Origin: Pseudobowmanella sp964228145
GTDB taxonomy: Bacteria > Pseudomonadota > Gammaproteobacteria > Enterobacterales > Alteromonadaceae
DNA: 10,284 nt
NCBI GenBank assembly: GCA_964228145.1
Contig: CAXQZJ010000053.1
Location: forward strand, 1-10,284
Reading direction: 5' to 3'
Position 1 is the stretch's first letter. Every line of letters starts with the position of its first letter. The position numbers and the translations under genes are program-made. This document shows, piece by piece, positions 1 through 6,220 of the stretch. The notes under the pieces are model-generated. The model did not search any database and had not been told where the DNA came from. It worked only from the letters and a program-made list of their open reading frames with translations.

Positions 1-13
1 CCAAGGGATCAGG

Positions 14-87
14 CAATTAACTTCCAATTGGGCCATCTGCGAGGTGCATTCACCGTCACTTATGACAAAAATGACAATTAACTGCCA
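14..87. repeat. Direct repeat CAATTAACTkCCA, possible ArcA-type sites
   Basis: CAATTAACTTCCA (14-26) and CAATTAACTGCCA (75-87) match at 12 of 13 positions and start 61 bp apart. Read on the - strand both give GTTAATTG. Its first seven bases match the first half of the ArcA box known from enterics and Shewanella (GTTAATTAAATGTTA); the second half matches poorly. ArcA is an established regulator of cytochrome bd genes, so these are plausible operators. The functional assignment is inference. Confidence 0.4.
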
Positions 88-97
88 CTTTTGTCAT
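62..97. repeat. Perfect 9-bp inverted repeat ATGACAAAA / TTTTGTCAT
   Basis: ATGACAAAA at 62-70 is the exact reverse complement of TTTTGTCAT at 89-97, with an 18-bp spacer. A second ATGACAA copy at 71-77, extended as AATGACAA at 70-77, also pairs with TTGTCATT at 91-98. The motif therefore occurs twice in direct orientation 9 bp apart and once inverted. It lies just upstream of the FNR-like box and overlaps the second GTTAATTG site. It may be a dimeric or multimeric regulator operator; I do not recognise the regulator. Confidence 0.4.
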
Positions 98-115
98 TCA
101 TCATTTCCTAAATTA

Positions 116-156
116 TTGATCTGGCACAAAGCGCTACGCCGCAACCCCTCTAAAAT
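116..156 (+). promoter_or_regulatory. Candidate FNR/Anr-activated promoter of cydABX-DC
   Basis: TTGATCTGGCACAA at 116-129 matches the FNR consensus TTGATnnnnATCAA at 8 of 10 specified bases: the left half is perfect and the right half has CAA. A -10-like hexamer TAAAAT, matching TATAAT at 5 of 6, sits at 151-156. A start near 163-164 would put the centre of the box at about -41, the classic position for FNR activation of a class II promoter. There is no good -35 hexamer (AAAGCG at 128-133), as expected of an activator-dependent promoter. In E. coli FNR represses cydAB, so activation here would be a difference. The spacing is seen; the function is inferred. Confidence 0.4.
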
Positions 157-183
157 GGGCATATGGTTTAACCATAAGTGTTG

Positions 184-216
184 GCACATTTGCTGCAATG
201 CGTGTAAGCAAAGTGC
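184..216 (+). other. Leader hairpin upstream of cydA
   Basis: GCAC plus TTTGCT (184-187 and 189-194, with A188 bulged) pairs with AGCAAAGTGC at 207-216. This gives a 10-bp stem with a 12-nt loop. It has no T-tract after it and so is not an intrinsic terminator. If transcription starts near 163, the hairpin would lie in the 5' untranslated leader, about 53 nt before the cydA start. A role in RNA stability or regulation is possible but unproven. Confidence 0.3.
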
Positions 217-269
217 GCTATCCCACATTGGTTCGCCTTCTTCTTAAAAATAACAGATGAGATCTGGTC

Positions 270-1859
270 ATGAACGAAACGCTAGTTGAACTATCCAGGT
301 GGCAATTTGCATTAACTGCAATGTACCACTTTATTTTTGTGCCACTTACTCTGGGCTTAAGTTTTCTGTTAGCCATCATGGAGTCTGTCTATGTGATGAC
401 AGGCAAAGAGATTTACAAACAGATGACCAAGTTTTGGGGAAAGTTGTTCGGTATTAACTTCGCACTGGGTGTTGCTACCGGACTGACCATGGAGTTTCAG
501 TTCGGTATGAACTGGTCCTATTACTCCCATTATGTCGGTGATATTTTTGGTGCGCCGCTCGCGATTGAAGGTTTAATGGCCTTTTTCTTAGAGTCTACTT
601 TCGTTGGCCTGTTCTTTTTTGGCTGGGACAAGATGTCTAAGGTGAAGCATCTGATGACCACCTGGCTGGTTGCCATCGGTTCGAATTTCTCTGCATTGTG
701 GATTCTAATTGCCAATGGCTGGATGCAATACCCAATAGGCTCAGAATTTAACTTTGAATCGATGCGTATGGAAATGACCAGCTTTGCCGAAGTTATTTTT
801 AATCCGGTTGCACAAGTAAAATTCGTACATACGGTGTCTGCCGGTTATGTCACAGGCGCGATATTCGTTCTTGCTATTTCCAGCTACTACCTTTTGAACC
901 ACCGGGAAATAGCCTTTGCTCGTCGCTCTTTTGCTATCGCGTCTAGCTTTGGTTTGGCATCTATCTTGTCTGTTATCGTCTTGGGTGATGAGTCAGGGTA
1001 TGAACTGGGGGCCGTACAAAAAACCAAGCTGGCAGCAGTTGAAGCCGAGTATGAAACGCATCCGGCACCAGCAGCATTTACCCTTATTGGCTTCCCTAAC
1101 GACGAAACCCAAACTACCGATTATGCGATTAAGATTCCCGGCGTAATGGGGCTAATTGCGACACGCTCTTTAGATGAAGAAGTCATGGGTCTCAAGGATA
1201 TCAAGGAGATTAACCGCAGCCGAATCGAAAGTGGCGTTAAGGCTTACGCGCTTCTTGAAAGCGTGCGAAGCGGTGAGGCCACCCCAGCCCAATTGGATAC
1301 CTTTAATCAGCATAAGAATGACTTGGGTTACGCCATGTTATTGGAGCCTTTCGTCACGGACATCAGCCAATATGATGATTATGCCCTGCAACAAGCTGTC
1401 GATTACAGCATTCCACCTGTAGCCCCTTTGTTTTGGAGCTTCAGATTAATGGTGGGCGCTGGTTTTGTCATGCTAATACTATTTGCCCTGGCTTTTTGGT
1501 ACAGCACTAAACATCAAATCACAAAACCTCGCTGGTTACTCAGAGCTGCGCTGTTCAGCTTGCCACTGCCCTGGATTGCCAGTGAAGCTGGTTGGTTTGT
1601 CGCTGAGTTTGGCCGCCAGCCTTGGTCAATCGCGGAGATTTTACCAGTGCATGCTTCAGTGAGTAATTTAAGTGTCGCTGAAGTTGTGACCACCTTGATT
1701 GCCTACACGCTTTTCTACGCGGTTATGTTCGTCATTGGTTTCTACCTGATGAAGAAATTTGCCAAGCAAGGGCCAAGCGGTTCATATCCGCTGAATGATG
1801 ACATTAACAAAGCTTCGGACAACCTTGTCACAGTTACTCAACAAGGAGTAAGCCCATGA
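270..1859 (+). CDS. cydA: Cytochrome bd ubiquinol oxidase subunit I (long Q-loop type)
   Basis: CydA is the quinol-oxidising, heme-bearing subunit of the inner-membrane bd oxidase, which reduces O2 to water at low oxygen without pumping protons. At 529 aa it is close to E. coli CydA (522). All key residues are visible at E. coli position +1: H20 (heme b595 ligand), H187 and M394 (heme b558 ligands), E100 and E108 near the di-heme site, R392, E446, and the GRQPW motif at 448-452. The periplasmic Q-loop is the long form; its N-terminal part carries K253 and E258, matching the quinol-binding K252 and E257. The protein shows multiple hydrophobic helices. The ATG follows a weak purine-rich GATGAG at 256-261, and the N-terminus MNETLVELSRWQFALTAMYH fits the family. 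The gene heads the cyd operon and overlaps cydB by 4 bp. Confidence 0.98.
   Translation: MNETLVELSRWQFALTAMYHFIFVPLTLGLSFLLAIMESVYVMTGKEIYKQMTKFWGKLFGINFALGVATGLTMEFQFGMNWSYYSHYVGDIFGAPLAIEGLMAFFLESTFVGLFFFGWDKMSKVKHLMTTWLVAIGSNFSALWILIANGWMQYPIGSEFNFESMRMEMTSFAEVIFNPVAQVKFVHTVSAGYVTGAIFVLAISSYYLLNHREIAFARRSFAIASSFGLASILSVIVLGDESGYELGAVQKTKLAAVEAEYETHPAPAAFTLIGFPNDETQTTDYAIKIPGVMGLIATRSLDEEVMGLKDIKEINRSRIESGVKAYALLESVRSGEATPAQLDTFNQHKNDLGYAMLLEPFVTDISQYDDYALQQAVDYSIPPVAPLFWSFRLMVGAGFVMLILFALAFWYSTKHQITKPRWLLRAALFSLPLPWIASEAGWFVAEFGRQPWSIAEILPVHASVSNLSVAEVVTTLIAYTLFYAVMFVIGFYLMKKFAKQGPSGSYPLNDDINKASDNLVTVTQQGVSP
1843..1848 (+). promoter_or_regulatory. Ribosome binding site of cydB
   Basis: AAGGAG lies 7 nt before the cydB ATG and inside the last codons of cydA. 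It fixes the cydB start and, with the ATGA overlap, suggests coupled translation of the two oxidase subunits. Confidence 0.8.
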
Positions 1860-2992
1860 TTGATTACGAATTTTTACGCCTGGTATGGTGGCTGCTGGTT
1901 GGTGTATTGCTGATTGGCCTGGCGGTCACCGATGGTTTCGATTTGGGGGTAGGTGCACTCCTAACTCTGGTGGGTAAAACCGATCAAGATCGCCGTGTGA
2001 TGATCAATACCATCGGCCCTCACTGGGATGGCAATCAAGTCTGGTTTATTACCGCCGGAGGTGCGATATTTGCTGCCTGGCCAATGATCTATGCCACCGC
2101 GTTTTCTGGCTTTTATCTTGCGCTGGCGGTAACACTTATCGCGCTTTGGATGCGTCCCATTGGATTTGATTATCGCAGTAAATTACCTAACGCAACCTGG
2201 CGTAAAGCCTGGGACTGGGCGTTATTCGCCGGAGGCTTTGTACCAGCCCTGATCTTCGGTGTCGCCTTTGGTAACCTGCTTTTAGGAGCCCCCTTCACGT
2301 TAGACGATACGCTCAGAGCCACATACCACGGCAGCTTTTTGGGTCTGTTAACGCCGTTCGCTTTGTTGTCTGGTCTCGTCTCAGTTGCCATGTTGCTTAG
2401 TCATGGCGCCAATTGGTTGCAAATGAAAACCGACGGACAACTGCGAGTACGAGCACAGAATGTGTCGTTGGTATTGTCACTGGCCACCTTTGTATTATTC
2501 GCCCTCGGCGGCGTCTATATCGCTTTTGGGGTCGACGGTTACATAGTCACTTCTGCGATAAACCCGGATGCGACCTCTAATCCTTTGCTGAAAACCGTCA
2601 CCACTGAAACCGGTGCATGGTTGAACAATTACAGTAACTATCCATGGATGATAGCCGCCCCGCTGTTAGGTCTGGCAAGTGCATTGGGCAGTGCCATGGC
2701 CTCTCGTAAGGGCAATGGCTGGCTTGCCTTTATATTTAGCTCTCTGATGATGGCAGGCATCATTTTAACCGCAGGCTTCAGCATGTTTCCGTTCCTTATG
2801 CCTAGCTCCATCATGCCTGAAGCGAGCTTGACCGTTTGGGATGCGACCTCAAGCTTGTTGACCCTTAAAGTGATGTTTTGGGTAGCGATGATCTTTGTGC
2901 CCATCGTGCTGTCTTACACTGTCTACAGCTACTGGGTGATGCGCGGCAGAGTTAAACATGAAGAGCTGGACCAAGCTCACACCATTTATTAA
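1856..2992 (+). CDS. cydB: Cytochrome bd ubiquinol oxidase subunit II
   Basis: CydB is the second large inner-membrane subunit of the bd oxidase. It pairs with CydA and contributes to the proton path toward the heme site. The length of 378 aa matches E. coli CydB (379), and the N-terminus MIDYEFLRLVWWLLVGVLLIG is almost identical. Conserved motifs fall at the same residue numbers as in E. coli: TDGFD at 25-29, PHWDGNQVW at 55-63 with D58, and R100-P-x-GFD with D105. The late MFPFxMPSS and SLTxWDATSS motifs are also present. The C-terminus (KHEELDQAHTIY) resembles the short polar E. coli tail. The ATG overlaps the cydA stop as ATGA. No defect is visible. Confidence 0.98.
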   Translation: MIDYEFLRLVWWLLVGVLLIGLAVTDGFDLGVGALLTLVGKTDQDRRVMINTIGPHWDGNQVWFITAGGAIFAAWPMIYATAFSGFYLALAVTLIALWMRPIGFDYRSKLPNATWRKAWDWALFAGGFVPALIFGVAFGNLLLGAPFTLDDTLRATYHGSFLGLLTPFALLSGLVSVAMLLSHGANWLQMKTDGQLRVRAQNVSLVLSLATFVLFALGGVYIAFGVDGYIVTSAINPDATSNPLLKTVTTETGAWLNNYSNYPWMIAAPLLGLASALGSAMASRKGNGWLAFIFSSLMMAGIILTAGFSMFPFLMPSSIMPEASLTVWDATSSLLTLKVMFWVAMIFVPIVLSYTVYSYWVMRGRVKHEELDQAHTIY

Positions 2993-2996
2993 GGAG
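2991..2996 (+). promoter_or_regulatory. Ribosome binding site of cydX
   Basis: AAGGAG overlaps the TAA of cydB by two bases and stands 8 nt before the cydX ATG. It is strong for such a small gene, supports real translation of the 36-aa protein, and probably links its synthesis to that of CydB. Confidence 0.8.
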
Positions 2997-3004
2997 AAAC
3001 TACT

Positions 3005-3115
3005 ATGTGGTATTTCACTTGGATTTTAGGCGTATTGCTTGCGTGTTCTTTCGGTATTATCAATGCAATGTGGTTAGAGTCGACAGAAGATATGGACCGC
3101 GGTGAAAAAGACTAA
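3005..3115 (+). CDS. cydX: Cytochrome bd small subunit CydX
   Basis: This is a 36-aa single-span membrane protein beginning MWYFTWILGVLLACSFGII. E. coli CydX (37 aa) begins MWYFAWILGTLLACSFGVI, so the match is unambiguous. In E. coli, CydX sits against CydA and stabilises the hemes of the oxidase. W6 and E25, both conserved in the family, are present. After one hydrophobic helix (about residues 3-24) comes a short charged tail ending DRGEKD. The ATG is preceded by AAGGAG at 2991-2996, which overlaps the cydB stop codon, with 8 nt spacing. The last 14 bp overlap the start of cydD in another frame. Its size makes it easy to miss in automated annotation. Confidence 0.97.
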   Translation: MWYFTWILGVLLACSFGIINAMWLESTEDMDRGEKD

Positions 3116-4703
3116 CAACCCCGTTCGCCAGCGGTTAGCACAAACAGGGAGCGCCTATCGGCGCTCTTTGAATGTTTTAACCGGCTTAAAATTACTGCAA
3201 TTTTTGGCAATGATAGTCACGTTTTGGTACTTGTCGGTGATCGTTTATCAGGTAATTGAAGTCGCTCAGTTCACCACCTTAACGGCACTTAGCGCGTTTA
3301 TTTTCAGCGCACTGGCTTGGGTTTTCCTCAACGTTATTGTCCAACGCTTTCAGCTTAGCGCAGAACTCTCTTGCCGACAGCACCTGCAAACCCAACTGCA
3401 TGGGGTGCTGACACAGCGACAATATGCCCTTACCCGCACCCAACAGCCCCGTTATTGGCAACTTTTGTGGTTAAAACAACTGCCTGCGTTAAGCCGCTAC
3501 TACAACCAATATTTACCGCAACAATATTTGGCTGGTCTAACACCCTTGATCATTCTCATCGCCAGTTTCTCAATAAACTGGTTTGTTGGGCTGATTTTAT
3601 TGTTGGCGATGCCAGTTGTACCCCTATTCATGATTGTGATTGGCAAAGGTACTGCGAGTTTGCATCAAACACATTTTCACGCCTTACATCGCCTTGGGGG
3701 TATGTTTAGCGACCGCCTGCGTGGACTAGCCACAATCAATGCATTCCACAACCATGCCACCCAGCAAAGCGCGCTAACCGAGGCAAGCGACCAACTCAAC
3801 GACAAAACCATGAAAGTGGTAACAGTGGCGTTTCTCAACAATAGTGTATTAGACTTTTTCTCTACGATTGCTGTCGCACTGGTGGCGGTTTTCGTTGGTT
3901 TCAGCTTGCTAGGCGAATTGACAATCGGTCCGGCCATCAACCTTCAATCCGGATTGTTTTTATTGCTTAGCGTGCCGCAGGTGTTTGCTGAAATGAAACA
4001 TCTTGGAAAGCTCTACCACCAGAAAGCCGAAGCTGAAGCCGCTATTGAGCAATTCTATCCGGTCATTCACCAAGCTGGTGATGAAAGCCAAGCACTGGTA
4101 ATCGATCAACACCTGACGCTGCGCAATTTTCGCGTGTCTTCACCTACCCTTTTTGCCCCGTATTTGTCCATCAGCCAGGGGGATAAAATACGCCTGAGTG
4201 GCGACTCAGGTAGCGGAAAATCGGTGCTTTTGCACGCACTCATGGGTTGGCACCCCGCTTCACATAAACTAAGCGGTAAAATCGCTTATTTGACTCAAAG
4301 TCCAAGATTAATCCGCGGCACCTTAAGAGAAAATCTCAGTCTGGACTACATGCATGACGACCAACGTCTTTACGCAGTGCTAGCGCAGGTAGAACTGACA
4401 GAATGGTTAGCAACTCTGCCGGCTGGACTAGATACCGAATTTGCCGATCACCCGCCTGCATCAGGCGGCCAAATACAGCGAATCGGACTGGCGCGTATAC
4501 TGCTGCAAAACGCGCAACTAGTCTTGTTGGATGAGCCCACCGCGCACCTCACCGAGCAACAGCACCGACACCTGAGTATGCTGATTCACCGCACTCTGGA
4601 AGACAAAACCTTAGTCTGGGCATCTCACAAGGAGCTGGACCAAGGACGCTTCAACAAAATGTGGCAGATCGAAAATAATCAAATAACGGAGCGCCCGTGT
4701 TAG
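3102..4703 (+). CDS. cydD: ABC exporter CydD, maturation factor of cytochrome bd
   Basis: CydD pairs with CydC as an inner-membrane ABC exporter required to assemble heme into cytochrome bd. E. coli work implicates cysteine/glutathione export or heme handling. A membrane domain fills about residues 25-310; YLPQQYLAGLTPLI and FMIVIGKGTA resemble E. coli CydD. The ATPase domain follows: Walker A GDSGSGKS at 367-374, Q-loop Q399, signature ASGGQ at 453-457, Walker B LVLLDEP at 473-479 with E478, and H-loop H509. At 533 aa it is about 55 residues shorter than E. coli CydD, with a compact ATPase domain and little C-terminal tail. The D-loop carries T484 where Asp is usual. GTG at 3102 is the only start upstream of the first helix, since an in-frame stop at 3075 blocks earlier ones. 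Its ribosome site is weak, so translation is probably coupled to cydX, which it overlaps by 14 bp. Confidence 0.93.
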   Translation: MKKTNNPVRQRLAQTGSAYRRSLNVLTGLKLLQFLAMIVTFWYLSVIVYQVIEVAQFTTLTALSAFIFSALAWVFLNVIVQRFQLSAELSCRQHLQTQLHGVLTQRQYALTRTQQPRYWQLLWLKQLPALSRYYNQYLPQQYLAGLTPLIILIASFSINWFVGLILLLAMPVVPLFMIVIGKGTASLHQTHFHALHRLGGMFSDRLRGLATINAFHNHATQQSALTEASDQLNDKTMKVVTVAFLNNSVLDFFSTIAVALVAVFVGFSLLGELTIGPAINLQSGLFLLLSVPQVFAEMKHLGKLYHQKAEAEAAIEQFYPVIHQAGDESQALVIDQHLTLRNFRVSSPTLFAPYLSISQGDKIRLSGDSGSGKSVLLHALMGWHPASHKLSGKIAYLTQSPRLIRGTLRENLSLDYMHDDQRLYAVLAQVELTEWLATLPAGLDTEFADHPPASGGQIQRIGLARILLQNAQLVLLDEPTAHLTEQQHRHLSMLIHRTLEDKTLVWASHKELDQGRFNKMWQIENNQITERPC

Positions 4704-6187
4704 CATTTTTAACGCTATTTCTTGCAGTTGTGCATCTACTTAGTGGTCTGACTTTGCTGGTATTTTCCGCTTGGTTTATCGCTGCCTCAGCCATAGCTGC
4801 GCCCGGCTTCAACTATATGTTACCGGCGGTGTTGGTGCGTGCGTTGGCCCTGATAAGAATCGCAACGGGTTACGGCTATTTGTATCTTGGTCATGAACAC
4901 ATGCTGATACGTTTGAAAGACGCTAGGTTGACGTTATTTGCCCAGCTTAGGCAAACCCACATTTTAGCGAGGTCGCAGCTAAACCATACACTCACCGATA
5001 ACATCGATAACGTAGCTAATGCCTGGATTGCCTGGATTAGCCCCATGAGCGGCGCTTTGGCCATGTGGCTAATGGCGTTACTTGTCACCTATTTCATCAC
5101 GCCCATGCAATTAACTTGGGTGGCTATTGCATTAACTGCGGTCCCTTTGTTGCTATTGGCTATTTTCTGGTTGACTCAGCATCAGCAGCAGCGCTTGAAT
5201 TACTTGCGCAAGCACTTTGAAGCACAATCGGAAGATGCGTTGCTTAATGCCCACTTGTGGCACTTACAGCAACAGCCGGTAAAACTTGACGCTAGTTTGA
5301 TTTGGAAAGCAGAGCTTAACGACACCAACGCCACTCAGTATGGGTTAATTGCTATTCATGGGGTCGGGCTGATATGCCTGAGCTTATTACTGATCTTTTT
5401 ACCGCAAAAAAGTGTGGGCCAAGCTCAATTGCTCATCCCTATTATGTTATTGCTTAGCATCAAAGATTGGCTTAGTGCCGGATTTACTGCTCGTCAGAAT
5501 TGGCAGTCAGATCGCTCCGCTCGGGAAGCAATAGCCGCCCACCAATATCAGCCTATCCCACAGCTAGACACCGGCAGCATTCACAGTCTGCAGGTACGCC
5601 AATTGAGGGCTAAAGATCGTAACATCCCAGCGGTAGATATAAGACAAGCCATCCAAGGGATCATTTTGCTTTCTGGTAGCTCAGGAAGTGGCAAGAGCAG
5701 CTTATTACAGGGCATTGCCGGGCTCATCCCTGTGGATGGTGAGCGAATTGCCAACAACAGCCGAATTGGCACAGGCCAGTTGCAGGATGCTTGCTACGTA
5801 GAACAATATCCTTACCTGTTTAGTGCGACCTTGTTTGATAACCTTGCCGTTGCCAGGAAGGGTATTTCAACGGGTGAAGCCGTGGCGGCTCTGCAGCAAA
5901 CCCATCTTGATGCGTTGAGTGATAATTTGCAGCAATGGCTGGGGATCGAGGCACGCACCCTGTCTGGAGGAGAAATGAAACGCCTCGGGTTGGCCAGAGC
6001 CTGGCTGTCTAAGCGCAGCGTGTGGCTGCTTGATGAGCCCTTTGAAGGCCTCGCAGCCAGCCAAATTGAACATTTAGCGCATTGGTTAAACCAGCAGAGT
6101 AAGCAGCACATTATTATTATTGCCAGCCATATACAGCCTGCCAACTTAACGGTCGAGCAGCATATCGACCTCGATAGCCTGAGATAA
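4697..6187 (+). CDS. cydC: ABC exporter CydC, partner of CydD
   Basis: CydC is the second half of the heterodimeric CydDC exporter. The membrane domain spans about residues 1-270. The segment LVFSAWFIAASAIA...FNYMLPAVLVR aligns with E. coli CydC, and H66 in LYLGHEH lines up with E. coli H85, the residue tied to heme binding. The ATPase domain shows Walker A GSSGSGKS at 327-334, Q370, signature LSGGE at 422-426 (E. coli CydC also has LSGGE), Walker B VWLLDEP at 442-448 with E447, and H478. It is 496 aa against 573 in E. coli, with shortened N-terminus, ATPase core and tail. The D-loop has A453 in place of Asp. The GTG start overlaps the cydD stop by 7 bp and follows CGGAG at 4687-4691. The stop codon lies in the terminator stem. 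Confidence 0.93.
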   Translation: MLAFLTLFLAVVHLLSGLTLLVFSAWFIAASAIAAPGFNYMLPAVLVRALALIRIATGYGYLYLGHEHMLIRLKDARLTLFAQLRQTHILARSQLNHTLTDNIDNVANAWIAWISPMSGALAMWLMALLVTYFITPMQLTWVAIALTAVPLLLLAIFWLTQHQQQRLNYLRKHFEAQSEDALLNAHLWHLQQQPVKLDASLIWKAELNDTNATQYGLIAIHGVGLICLSLLLIFLPQKSVGQAQLLIPIMLLLSIKDWLSAGFTARQNWQSDRSAREAIAAHQYQPIPQLDTGSIHSLQVRQLRAKDRNIPAVDIRQAIQGIILLSGSSGSGKSSLLQGIAGLIPVDGERIANNSRIGTGQLQDACYVEQYPYLFSATLFDNLAVARKGISTGEAVAALQQTHLDALSDNLQQWLGIEARTLSGGEMKRLGLARAWLSKRSVWLLDEPFEGLAASQIEHLAHWLNQQSKQHIIIIASHIQPANLTVEQHIDLDSLR

Positions 6188-6209
6188 ACCCACCAAAGGT
6201 GGGTTTATC
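6183..6209. terminator. Bidirectional terminator between cydC and the RND permease
   Basis: GATAAACCCACC at 6183-6194 and GGTGGGTTTATC at 6198-6209 are perfect reverse complements around an AAA loop, giving a 12-bp stem. On either strand the 3' arm ends in TTTAT, so the structure can act in both directions, as suits two convergent genes. The cydC stop TAA (6185-6187) lies in the left arm. The RND stop lies 12 bp beyond the right arm. The T-tract is short, so efficiency is uncertain. Confidence 0.8.
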
Positions 6210-6220
6210 CAAGCTCAAAG

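Larger units (their letters stand above)
1..269. other. 5' flank of the cyd operon, no convincing complete gene
   Basis: This stretch precedes cydA and holds the candidate control elements listed separately. Three reading frames touch the left edge. On the + strand, frame 1 is open from base 1 to a TAA at 79-81 and could be the last 26 codons of an upstream gene (ending ...GAFTVTYDKNDN). Frame 2 is open from base 2 to 247 and encodes a Cys/His-rich peptide with two CxxC pairs but no ribosome binding site. On the - strand, an ATG at 36-34 opens a frame reading MAQLEVNCLIPW that runs off the edge, which could be the start of a divergent gene. I cannot choose between these from sequence alone. 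The AT-rich, repeat-bearing composition is more typical of a regulatory region than of a gene. Confidence 0.5.

Noticed and set aside
1..36. Possible divergent - strand gene starting at ATG 36-34 (MAQLEVNCLIPW)
   Set aside because: Twelve codons, no clear ribosome site upstream, and no family recognised.
1..81. Possible C-terminal tail of an upstream + strand gene ending at TAA 79-81
   Set aside because: Only 26 codons are visible with no recognisable motif; the sequence left of the window is needed to decide.
181..208. Alternative sigma70 promoter TTGGCA - 16 bp - TGTAAG
   Set aside because: The -10 matches only 4 of 6 and the elements overlap the leader hairpin; the TAAAAT with the FNR-like box fits better.
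2..247. Cys/His-rich reading frame before cydA with two CxxC pairs, suggestive of a small zinc-ribbon protein
   Set aside because: No ribosome binding site precedes any of its possible starts (GTG 44, ATG 62, ATG 71). It runs through the promoter-like elements, and its composition is not protein-like outside the cysteines. A homology search with conserved cysteines would revive it.
5812..6144. Open reading frame of 110 codons on the - strand within cydC
   Set aside because: It lies wholly antisense to a well-supported ABC ATPase domain and resembles no known family, so it is a shadow frame.
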